Of a DNA stretch of 64,000 nucleotides, positions 9,009 to 17,715 are shown one piece after another (within the stretch, counting starts at the first letter, position 1; each line of letters starts with the position of its first letter). Source of the DNA: Myxococcota bacterium (GTDB taxonomy: Bacteria > Myxococcota_A > UBA9160 > UBA4427); assembly GCA_028278345.1 (NCBI GenBank), contig JANQEL010000235.1:62001-126000 (forward strand), given 5' to 3'. Both the position numbers and the translations under genes were made by a program. The notes under the pieces are model-generated. The model was not told the origin of the DNA. It saw only the letters and a list, made by a program, of their open reading frames with translations, and did not search any database.

Positions 9009-10355
9009 CTAAAGGCCATGCTCGTTCTCGAGGGGCGCCTCAGGAAGCGTAAAGAATACCGATGTGCCTTGGCCGTCGCCTGACTCGGCCCAAATCTTCC
9101 CACCCACTCGTGAGATCATTCTCTTGAGTGAGTACAGGCCCAGCCCGAGGCCCTGAGACTTCACGTCGGGCCCACGAACGAAGGGCTCGAAGACCCTATT
9201 GATTCGCTCCGGAGCGATACCGACACCGTTATCCGAAACGCAGAACAAGGATCCCGAGCGCCGAGCTGTCGCTGAGACTCGAACTACCAGCTCTTGGTCA
9301 TCTGGGTTGTGGGCGATCGCGTTGGTGACCAGGTTTCTGACTATATGTTGAAGGGCCTCCCGCCGTACGAAGACCCTCGGAAAGACCCCTGAGACCACAA
9401 CCGAGTCGTGGTCACGAAACTCCGCGGCGACTAGTTCGATTACCACGGCTCCGAACTCCACGGGTGTATCGCTCTCTACCTTTGCTCCATCTCTCATGAC
9501 TCCTACCAGCCCCGCGAGCATCGCATCCCCCCTACGCAGTGCTGCGATAGTCTCGGCCAAGAACTCGTCTCTTTGAGCTGGGTCTTCAGTTTGGGCCAAC
9601 TTGGCGTTCTCCAGAGCAATGGTCACCGGACTTCGAAGGTCGTGTGACACTGCTCGCGCGTATAGACGGATATTCTCCTCCGATTGTTCCAGGCTGGTGT
9701 TCCGTTGGGTCAGCTCTAAGGTTCGCTGATTGACTCGCGTCTCTAGTTCACGATTGAGTTCATCTGCACTGGCCTGGGCAGCTCGCCAGGAGTCAGCAAG
9801 CCAGCCCGAAATGAACGCAAGGGCCATCACGCCTGCGCCGTTCGCAAGCCCAGGCATCAGTGGCCATTCGGTCTCCAGGTCGTACGGGATCGGTTGCGGA
9901 CGCCATGTAACGAACTCGGCATGCACCGCCCAAATCAATAGGGCGTACAGAGCCGAGCTTGCTAAACCGACAAGAATCGCCGCAGAACTCGAATGGACGG
10001 CGGCGGCCATCACGACTAGGAACCCGAAGATGATAAGCCCGTAGCGCTCCGCTTCGGCTCCGACGAGGTAGATGCCAACGACCATGCAGAGCGTGTCTAC
10101 CAGCACTCCGATCATGGAAAGCGTTCGGAGATCCCACATCCCGCGTTGGGCCAGTGAGAAGTACGCGAATGTCATTCCGAGGTCGAACATCAACAAGAGA
10201 TAGACGTACGCGATCTGTTCATTGACGCCGGCAAAGAGCTGAACAAGCAAAAGAACGAGGAACGTGGCGACTAGGGTAATTACGCGCCCGTACTGATACG
10301 CCCTAAAGAGGTCACGCGGAGATTCGGGAAATCGGTCTATCTGTTGCCTACTCAC
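9009..10355 (-). CDS. Membrane-bound sensor histidine kinase
   Basis: Several N-terminal hydrophobic helices; H-box AVSHDLRSPVTIALENAKLA; N-box HIVRNLVTNAIAHNP; G1/G2 DNGVGIAPERI, GLGLGLYSLKRM. Confidence 0.93.
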   Translation of the reverse strand: MSRQQIDRFPESPRDLFRAYQYGRVITLVATFLVLLLVQLFAGVNEQIAYVYLLLMFDLGMTFAYFSLAQRGMWDLRTLSMIGVLVDTLCMVVGIYLVGAEAERYGLIIFGFLVVMAAAVHSSSAAILVGLASSALYALLIWAVHAEFVTWRPQPIPYDLETEWPLMPGLANGAGVMALAFISGWLADSWRAAQASADELNRELETRVNQRTLELTQRNTSLEQSEENIRLYARAVSHDLRSPVTIALENAKLAQTEDPAQRDEFLAETIAALRRGDAMLAGLVGVMRDGAKVESDTPVEFGAVVIELVAAEFRDHDSVVVSGVFPRVFVRREALQHIVRNLVTNAIAHNPDDQELVVRVSATARRSGSLFCVSDNGVGIAPERINRVFEPFVRGPDVKSQGLGLGLYSLKRMISRVGGKIWAESGDGQGTSVFFTLPEAPLENEHGL

Positions 10356-12960
10356 GTTGCGACTCGCGACGGTAGGGGAGACTGGCTATATGAGAAATCG
10401 GCAGTGCCGAAGCAGCTACCGAGACTGCGGCTGCCGCTAGAAGTGCGGTGCCGATGATTGGCCACGGAAGCACGAAATCAAGTTGCATACCTCCGCCGAT
10501 ACGAACTGAATCGGTGACGACGCTCCTAGCGATGTACGTTCCCGCTATGCAGCCTGAAGTGCCACCGACAATTCCGATGATCAGGGACTCACTTCGAAGG
10601 AGTCTGGCGACCTGGTGGGAAGTGGCGCCGATTTCCCTCATCAAATGAAACTCGGACTCTCTTTCACCAGCTGCAATCATGAAGAAGCTCATGATTGAGG
10701 CGACCACCACGACTACAGCGACAAACACCAGCGCGTAGCCCGCGTAAAAGGCAGAGTCTACGATCTCTTCTGCGGCCAGTATCACATCTTCGATTGCCTG
10801 CGCTGAAACGCCGAACTCACCGCCTAGAGTGCTTTCGATTCGAGCGATGACCTCTTGTGGTTCGTAGCCTTTGCTAGTCCATACGTGATATGCGTTCGCG
10901 CTGTCATCAAGCCACAAGCGAGCGAAGCGATCCTTCGAAACGATGATGGAGCCCAAATCGGAGTTGTAGTCAATAGCCACAGCTGCGACTTCGAGTCGAA
11001 CTCGACCACTCGGGGAGCGAACCTCCAGAATCTCGCCAGGGTCGAGTCCGTGCTTGACCGCCAACGTTTCGCTGATGATCGCGTGAGTGCCCGAGCGCAG
11101 TCCTTGATCGTGGGACGTGATGTTGCCCGCCTTGATCAAATACCGGTCGGGGTCCGTCAATCCGTCAGAGTCCCTTGCTACAACAACGGCCCACCGATCC
11201 AAGAAGGGCTGAGCGACAAGGCGGTACGCCTCAACGGATGAAATGCCTTGAATCGAGGCTAGTCTCGATTCGACGGCGCCGGGTATAGCCCGACTCGACG
11301 GGAGAAAGCCGACGTCACCACGAGATGCGACAACGATCTCGGACTGCTGAGTCGAACGTAGCCATGACAGGACGCCTTCTCGGAGACTCCCAACCGTTCC
11401 CACGGTCATGAGGAAGTACGAAACACCAGCCATTATGGACACAATGGCTACAGCACTTCTCGTCGGATCTGCCGTGACCGTGCGCCATGCTATCGAGAGT
11501 TGGATACAGGAGCTTCGCCCAAGGATTCGAGACACAGGCTTACGAGCCCACTGCAACAGCTTTGGAATCAGCAAGCCGAAGCCCAAGAACACGAGACAAG
11601 CACCCACGGTAACGAGGCCCCCCAGAACCTCGGCGTCGAGCTCACGAAGCTGAAGGGATCTCGACAGAACGCCAACAGTAAGCAGGCCGGCGCCAAACTT
11701 TGCGTATCGAGCACTCTTTGCAGCGCGAGAGACCGAGGGAGAGGTTACTCGGAGCCCGCTGCCGATATCTGATGCGCTTCGAACGGGTGAAACCGCTGCG
11801 CAAAGGGTGAGCAGAACCCCACATCCATATCCGATTGCGATTGTCTCGTTCGTGACGGTGAATACCGACGATTGAAGCGGCAAGTACAATGCTGCGATCG
11901 CGCCACGGAATACAGATGACGCGAGCTTTGCGATTGCAAGTCCAATCGCAATCCCGAGACTTGACGAAAGAAGCCCGATTAGCAGCGACTCCATTGCCAT
12001 CAGGGCCAGCAGAGACCGTGGTGTAGCGCCGAGCGCAACCATCATATCGAGTACGGGTTTTCGATTTGATGCCGACATCGACATCACGTTGAATATGATC
12101 AACGCACCGACAACGAGAGCGAGGCTACCCGCCACTCCCAAAATCAGGCGAATATTGAAAAGCATGTTCCGAATTTCGGGAGATTCGGACCCGCTCCAGA
12201 TGACCGTTCCGTAGTTGCCGACGAGCATCTCAATTCGAGACGAAGCACCGTTCACGTCAATCGCATCTCGATCGAGTCGAACGTCGATTGCATCAACGAG
12301 ACTGGCGCGTTCCAGTAGTAACTGGGCGCGCGGAAGGTCCATTATCACGAAGTCAGAGTCGAACCCGGCTCCTACTAGATTCGGTGCGAACACGCCCGCA
12401 ACAAAGAGTTCCTTGATTCCTGAACGAAGCTCACCGCGGATCGTCGAGCAGAGCTCGACACCCCAGTCGTGTGCAAGCTCGCTGGGAATGGCGATCGCGT
12501 TTGATCGAAGCAGAAAATCGGATTCCTGACACACCCGAAAGTCCGGGTTGTCCCGGATTCCATCGTCAAGATGGATTCGGTCGCCACCGAGTAGGTCCAG
12601 CCCGACAAGCGCAATCGGCGTTTCGCGCAGGACTGCTTGCCCCAGAATGATCGCTTGGGCATCTGCGACCCCGTCTTGTGCTCGAACTACCTCGAGGAGC
12701 TGTTCAGGCACTCCGGCGAAGCCGTTGGCTACTCGAAGGTCCGTCGTCGAGGCAGAGGGGGCGGCGGCTCTTGCGACAGATTCGACGGCCGAATCGACGA
12801 TAACGCGTGTTGCCGCGATCGTTGCCACGCCCAATGAAACAGATAGAACGAGGAGGCTGAATCGAATTCTGTGGCGAAAGACGAAGGGAATCGTTGAGTG
12901 GCGAAGGAGCGCAATAGCACGGCGAAGATGGCTGCGTCGAGTGACTCTTCGTCGTCGCAA
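10348..12960 (-). CDS. ABC transporter permease, FtsX/LolCE/MacB-like, duplicated FtsX domains
   Basis: RHRIRFSLLVLSVSLGVATIAATRV N-terminus; two hydrophobic FtsX-like segments (VVGALIIFNVMSMSASNRK, VVVASIMSFFMIAAGERESEFHLMREIGATSHQVARLL). Confidence 0.88.
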   Translation of the reverse strand: MRRRRVTRRSHLRRAIALLRHSTIPFVFRHRIRFSLLVLSVSLGVATIAATRVIVDSAVESVARAAAPSASTTDLRVANGFAGVPEQLLEVVRAQDGVADAQAIILGQAVLRETPIALVGLDLLGGDRIHLDDGIRDNPDFRVCQESDFLLRSNAIAIPSELAHDWGVELCSTIRGELRSGIKELFVAGVFAPNLVGAGFDSDFVIMDLPRAQLLLERASLVDAIDVRLDRDAIDVNGASSRIEMLVGNYGTVIWSGSESPEIRNMLFNIRLILGVAGSLALVVGALIIFNVMSMSASNRKPVLDMMVALGATPRSLLALMAMESLLIGLLSSSLGIAIGLAIAKLASSVFRGAIAALYLPLQSSVFTVTNETIAIGYGCGVLLTLCAAVSPVRSASDIGSGLRVTSPSVSRAAKSARYAKFGAGLLTVGVLSRSLQLRELDAEVLGGLVTVGACLVFLGFGLLIPKLLQWARKPVSRILGRSSCIQLSIAWRTVTADPTRSAVAIVSIMAGVSYFLMTVGTVGSLREGVLSWLRSTQQSEIVVASRGDVGFLPSSRAIPGAVESRLASIQGISSVEAYRLVAQPFLDRWAVVVARDSDGLTDPDRYLIKAGNITSHDQGLRSGTHAIISETLAVKHGLDPGEILEVRSPSGRVRLEVAAVAIDYNSDLGSIIVSKDRFARLWLDDSANAYHVWTSKGYEPQEVIARIESTLGGEFGVSAQAIEDVILAAEEIVDSAFYAGYALVFVAVVVVVASIMSFFMIAAGERESEFHLMREIGATSHQVARLLRSESLIIGIVGGTSGCIAGTYIARSVVTDSVRIGGGMQLDFVLPWPIIGTALLAAAAVSVAASALPISHIASLPYRRESQRE

Positions 12961-12974
12961 AACGGATGCCCTCC

Positions 12975-14789
12975 CTATGTTCGGGACACATCATCGAACT
13001 GGTCGCGAAAAAGCGAAATCGATTGTTTGGTACGAGCGTACTCATCCGCCAACGCTCGCACCCACTCGAATGAATGCGAAGAACGGTTCGATGCGTGCAA
13101 GGCAACGCGGGCAGCTGTATGCACAAGCAGCCGATTGCGAAGCCCTTCGTCTGGACTGAGCCTGTCCAGGCTGAGGCTCGCGAGCTCATGGTAAGCGCCC
13201 CGAACCTCCCTGCTGGCTGCTATCCGCGACGATTCGCGGAGTCTGGCTAACTGGGAGAACATCCGAGCGAGTACTCGATCAGCGAGTCCGAGCGTGAAGT
13301 ACGACTCCGCCCAATCGCCGCCTCGCGAGTCGTCGGTCGATGAGAGTTGCCGGATCTCAACGGAGTCGATGGCGAAAGTTGCAATTCGAAGAAGTTCGAG
13401 AGACCTAGCGATTCGATGATCATCGTCATGCAAGTCGAGATGTTGACACCCCGCGGTTCGGATGGAGTAGTAGACGGTCGCGAGCGGGGGTGGGCAATCC
13501 GGGAGTTGCAGCATCTCGCGGATCAGGTCGGAAAAGAACGGACGCTCGCGGGAACTCAGTTCGACTGCGCGATCGACCGCGATTCTTGCTAGTTCCTCGA
13601 CTCGGCTGTCTGCTGAGATCGAACTTGCTGACTTAGAGCTTCTAACTTCGGTTTCGAGCATTCGAAATACGGAACGCGCGACGCTAGAGCTTCTTCCGAA
13701 CATCGGGATGATTTCCCGCGAAAGATGGGCGGTGCTCTGATGTGCCTGAGTCAGTTTGTCGGAGAGACGGTCATACGTGCGATTCCAGCGAAGCAGTGAG
13801 GCGCCGTAGTGGTCCAGATCGGAGCCGGTCTCCAAGTGATCTATGACTGCGGATGCCGCAAGACCTCCAGTGGTTAGAGCTTGGGAGATCCCTTCGCCGG
13901 TGAATGGATTTGCCACTCCGGCGCAGTCACCTACCGCCAGTATTCCGGCACCGCAGTTCGAGCGTGCGCTGCCGCCGATTCGAATCGGCGCTCCGACTGC
14001 TCGGCCGATCGGCTCGGCATGGGCGAATCTCGGATCCCGCAGGACTAGTTTCCGCTCGAACTCCCGAAGCAAGACGCGAAGATTCGGTGCGCTTTGCGGT
14101 CTAGAGAAGTAGCCAGCTCCGACGTTCGCGAGGCCGTCGCCCACCGGAAATACCCAGCCATATCCAACGATGGGGATACCGAGGGCCTCGAGAGGAAAGT
14201 GCATCTCAAAACTATGAGACTCGCCGGGGAATTCGACGCCGTGCCAGTACCGCCGTGCGGCGAAGCACACGTGAGAGACGGTTGCCTGACGTACTGGCGC
14301 TTGGCGACGTAGCGAGCCTACCGACCCTTCGCCCAGAATCGTGACCGGGGCCAAGGCCGTCTCTAGGGCGCCGTTGGGTGTTCGCATTCGGACGCCGCGA
14401 ACTACGTCACCGTCAACGACGAGTGACTCGGCGGTGGTCATCTGTCGAACCTCCGCTCCGGCTTTGGAGGCGGCGCGGAGAAGCTCGCCGTCGAGAAACT
14501 GACGAGGCACAACAGCCCCCGGGTAACTATTGCGAAGTTCGAACTCGGCCGTAGCGTTGCCACTTGTCGACTTGGTAACAACCCGAGAAATCCTGGGAGC
14601 CTCGCCGAGATCGATCCCCAGTGATTCGACCAGTCGCACGGCCTCTGGGAACAGACCGTCACCACAGGCCTTGTCCCGGGGGAAGGATGATCTGTCCACC
14701 AGCAAGACCCGGGATCCCGCAGTAGCGAGCCGAATCGCTGCAGCGCTTCCTGATGGTCCGCCGCCGACTATGATGGCGTCTAGCTTCAT
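12975..14789 (-). CDS. Geranylgeranyl-reductase-family FAD-dependent oxidoreductase fused to a C-terminal degenerate prenyl-synthase-like domain
   Basis: Rossmann MKLDAIIVGGGPSGSAAAIRLATAG...DRSSFPRDKACGDGLFPEAV; GILAVGDCAGVANPFTGEGISQAL. Start at 14789 gives an ATGA overlap with the upstream gene. C-terminal ~200 aa extension discussed in findings. Confidence 0.87.
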   Translation of the reverse strand: MKLDAIIVGGGPSGSAAAIRLATAGSRVLLVDRSSFPRDKACGDGLFPEAVRLVESLGIDLGEAPRISRVVTKSTSGNATAEFELRNSYPGAVVPRQFLDGELLRAASKAGAEVRQMTTAESLVVDGDVVRGVRMRTPNGALETALAPVTILGEGSVGSLRRQAPVRQATVSHVCFAARRYWHGVEFPGESHSFEMHFPLEALGIPIVGYGWVFPVGDGLANVGAGYFSRPQSAPNLRVLLREFERKLVLRDPRFAHAEPIGRAVGAPIRIGGSARSNCGAGILAVGDCAGVANPFTGEGISQALTTGGLAASAVIDHLETGSDLDHYGASLLRWNRTYDRLSDKLTQAHQSTAHLSREIIPMFGRSSSVARSVFRMLETEVRSSKSASSISADSRVEELARIAVDRAVELSSRERPFFSDLIREMLQLPDCPPPLATVYYSIRTAGCQHLDLHDDDHRIARSLELLRIATFAIDSVEIRQLSSTDDSRGGDWAESYFTLGLADRVLARMFSQLARLRESSRIAASREVRGAYHELASLSLDRLSPDEGLRNRLLVHTAARVALHASNRSSHSFEWVRALADEYARTKQSISLFRDQFDDVSRT

Positions 14790-15802
14790 TCCTTCGCAGA
14801 GCTCCGAACACACGGCAGGGTTGTCTGAAAGAACGTGTCCATCAGGTGGGTGAGATTAGAAAGGGGGCCTGAGGCCGGGAGGCGATCGATCGCTTTCAAG
14901 AACTCCTGCCTTTCAGATGCTGCGATTCTCTCGGCTTTGTGAAACCCACCGGCCGAGATCGCAAGTTCAACTACGCGGCGTGATCGTTCTAGAGGCAAAG
15001 GCCGACCATCATCCTCAAGAATTCCAGTCAGCTCCTGGCCCTCAGGAGTCCCTGATCGCGCAGCGAGTTGAATCGGCAAGGAGTAGAAACGATTTCGCAG
15101 GTCTGTTGCGCTCGGCCTCGCCCGCGGATCGAATTGGACGAAGTCGAGTAGGTCATCGCACAGCTGATACGCCGTACCAAGGTGTGAGCCGATCTCTCCG
15201 AATGCGTTTACGTTCCGCGCTCCGCCGCACCAGGCACCACATTTGGCTGCAAGCTCGAAGAGAGCGCCAGTCTTTCGCCGTGCCATCGCGATGTACGAAG
15301 TGACAGAAACAGATAGATCGCCCGCGGTCTCCATCTCTTGAAGTTGGCCAGCCGAAACGTCCAGAGAGGTTCGACCCCACCAGACTGGCAGTGGGTCGGG
15401 GAGTGCAGCAAATAGCGCGTTCGCATGAACGAGGAGGTGAGCTCCGCCAACGGAGGCGACACGAACCCCCCATTTTCGGTGCGTCGAGGGGCTCTCGCGA
15501 CGGATGTCGGAACGGTCGACTATGTCGTCGTGGTAGAGCGTTCCAACGTGAGCGATTTCGATTGCTAGCGCCGCCCGGCGCGCCGAATCCCAGTCGGTCG
15601 CCGCGGAGTTCCTGCTGGCATGCAAGGCACACAGAAATAGGACTTGCGGTCGCAGAAGCTTGCCGGACGTTCCCACCGGCAACCCGTGAACTCCCGCCAG
15701 GCGAGACGCCGAGAACTCTCCCGTCACTAGACGGCGCACGTTCTCGAGTTCATCTGATACCCGATCCTGAGTACTCCGAAGGTATGTGCGCTCTTCGGTC
15801 AT
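14786..15802 (-). CDS. Polyprenyl synthetase family protein (trans-isoprenyl diphosphate synthase)
   Basis: First Asp-rich motif LYHDDIVDRSDIRRESPSTH; second LCDDLLDFVQFD; SGKLLRPQVLFLCALHA region. Confidence 0.92.
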   Translation of the reverse strand: MTEERTYLRSTQDRVSDELENVRRLVTGEFSASRLAGVHGLPVGTSGKLLRPQVLFLCALHASRNSAATDWDSARRAALAIEIAHVGTLYHDDIVDRSDIRRESPSTHRKWGVRVASVGGAHLLVHANALFAALPDPLPVWWGRTSLDVSAGQLQEMETAGDLSVSVTSYIAMARRKTGALFELAAKCGAWCGGARNVNAFGEIGSHLGTAYQLCDDLLDFVQFDPRARPSATDLRNRFYSLPIQLAARSGTPEGQELTGILEDDGRPLPLERSRRVVELAISAGGFHKAERIAASERQEFLKAIDRLPASGPLSNLTHLMDTFFQTTLPCVRSSAKE

Positions 15803-16632
15803 CGTAGTCCTCGCGCGTCTCTCTTTGTGTCGCCAAACTCCAATGCGGTAGTCGTGAATCGTTCAGTCGGAACACGTTCCAATAGCTCAATCCGAGAAAC
15901 TTCCAGTACCGTCATTGTTCCTGCACCTGAAGAGAATTCCATCCGCGTCGGGATGTAGAACCCATCCTTCTCAATGACATTCTCCGTCGGGATCCTTGCC
16001 GTCTTAAGCAGCTCGGGACCTTTGTAGAACTCGATTCTCGAAATAGTCGGCAACTCTCGGTCGAACCAAGCTATCAATCGGGCATAGGCACTCGGAAAGC
16101 CGTTAGGTGTTAGTTCAACTACAAGAGCTGGCCGACCATCAAGAGAATCCTCTCGCAAGAACCTAGGTTTCCACTGTGGCGCTCGCTTGCCCTCAAGATC
16201 TTCAAACGCCAGGTCGGTTCCAAAGAAGCGATCTCCCCGCTGGTACAGCGAGACTCGTCTCACCTTCTTGAGGGAAGGCTGATATACGAATACGTCGTAC
16301 TCGAAAGTTGGACGCTCCCTGAGCAGGATTCCCAAGTCCCGCATCTCTTGCGGATATCCGAATCTGACCAACATCCGGTTGAGGCCCACACTCGCCGACT
16401 GTCGAATCACTTGGGCGGAACGTTGGAATTCCTGATCCGACGTGTGCGCGGTGAAGGTGACATCTTGGATCGAGCTGAATCCGTAGAGATTGTCGAACGC
16501 GCGACGCACAGTCTGTTCGATATCCGGGGCCGCTACGTGGGGCGGTTGGGCATCCTCTGCTACCGATTCTGCACGAGCCGATAGGCAGATGCATACGATT
16601 AGAAGGATTGTGACTGGACCGCGGGTGTTCAC
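15799..16632 (-). CDS. Outer-membrane lipoprotein-sorting (LolA-like) family protein
   Basis: Signal peptide; QSASVGLNRMLVRFGYPQEMRDLGILLRERPTFEYDVFVYQPSLKKVRRVSLYQRGDRFFGTDLAFEDLEG is typical of COG2834-type proteins. 4-nt overlap with the prenyl synthase gene. Confidence 0.75.
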   Translation of the reverse strand: MNTRGPVTILLIVCICLSARAESVAEDAQPPHVAAPDIEQTVRRAFDNLYGFSSIQDVTFTAHTSDQEFQRSAQVIRQSASVGLNRMLVRFGYPQEMRDLGILLRERPTFEYDVFVYQPSLKKVRRVSLYQRGDRFFGTDLAFEDLEGKRAPQWKPRFLREDSLDGRPALVVELTPNGFPSAYARLIAWFDRELPTISRIEFYKGPELLKTARIPTENVIEKDGFYIPTRMEFSSGAGTMTVLEVSRIELLERVPTERFTTTALEFGDTKRDARGLR

Positions 16633-16748
16633 GTCGTTTTCCTTGCGATCAACAGGGGTGCAACTAGGAGCGCATGGAGCCTAGAGCTTCGTCTCAAAGC
16701 CAGTCTGCGGGAGTTCGATCCTCATCTTCGTGATTACCAGGTGAACTC

Positions 16749-17447
16749 ATGAGATCTCGAGAAGTAGATAATGTAGCTCCCCCGCGAGTCGAAATGATCG
16801 ACGTTCACGTCGAGTACAGGCGCGGAAGAGTCGAGATCGAAGCTCTGCGAGGCGCGAATCTCTCAGTAGCTGCAGGGGAGTTCCTGGCGATAAACGGACC
16901 GAGCGGGAGTGGGAAATCTACGTTGCTTCGCGCGGTCGCAGGGCTCTGCGTGATCAGCGAGGGTGAGGTCAAGTTGGATGGGCGGTCACTTCGAGGGATG
17001 ACCGAGTCAGAGTTAGCTGTGATGCGCCGTCGCGACATTGGAATGGTCCATCAGCTGTTCAATCTGCTCCCGGATCTCTCGGCGTCTGAGAACGTCGGGT
17101 TCCCGCTAGATCTAGACGGCTTCAAATCCGATGAAGTTCGATCCAGAGCGATTGCGGAAATGGAGCGTCTAGGAATTGCAGGTCTCGCGGACCGTATGCC
17201 GGAAGAGCTGTCCGGCGGCGAGCAACTCAGAGTCGCTCTAGCCCGCGCGCTCGTCGTGCAACCTCTAATTCTACTTGCAGACGAGCCCACTGGAGCGCTG
17301 GACCAGGAAGCTAGCCAGAAAGTCATGAGCATCCTTCGAGAGCTGAACGGGCAGGGGATCACGATTCTGATGGTTACACATAACCCGGATGTCGCGGCCT
17401 ACGCAGAGCGAACCGTGAGCGTGGTAGATGGAGCCATTATCGATTAA
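16749..17447 (+). CDS. ABC transporter ATP-binding protein (LolD/MacB type)
   Basis: Walker A NGPSGSGKSTLLR; signature ELSGGEQLRVALARAL; Walker B LILLADEPTGALD. Confidence 0.94.
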   Translation: MRSREVDNVAPPRVEMIDVHVEYRRGRVEIEALRGANLSVAAGEFLAINGPSGSGKSTLLRAVAGLCVISEGEVKLDGRSLRGMTESELAVMRRRDIGMVHQLFNLLPDLSASENVGFPLDLDGFKSDEVRSRAIAEMERLGIAGLADRMPEELSGGEQLRVALARALVVQPLILLADEPTGALDQEASQKVMSILRELNGQGITILMVTHNPDVAAYAERTVSVVDGAIID

Positions 17448-17553
17448 CCACGCGCAGGACTAGGACCCAAAGTCTTGGGAGTTGCAAAGCCCGCGGTGGA
17501 GCATGTTGTCGAAAGCATCGGCAATACGGGCCCTTCTACATGGCTTCTGCGTG

Positions 17554-17573
17554 AACGGCCGAGATCGGCCGTT
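17554..17573. other. Perfect inverted repeat AACGGCCG-AGAT-CGGCCGTT
   Basis: 8-bp stem, 4-nt loop, intergenic between the ABC ATPase and the next regulator; no clear U-tract. Confidence 0.45.
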
Positions 17574-17715
17574 TCGTCGCGGTGGTCCGGACTCTAGGAT
17601 TCGACATCGGAGCCGTTTCAAGGCCAGCTACGGCGACTTGAGATTCGACGCTGTCAAGCGAGTGCCGAATCTATATTGACAACGCATGCTGCCAGTCGTT
17701 CGTCTGTAGACAAGG

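Noticed and set aside
16633-16748. Specific operator for the isoprenoid/ABC divergent promoter
   Set aside because: No convincing inverted or direct repeat could be read in the ~115-bp intergenic region.
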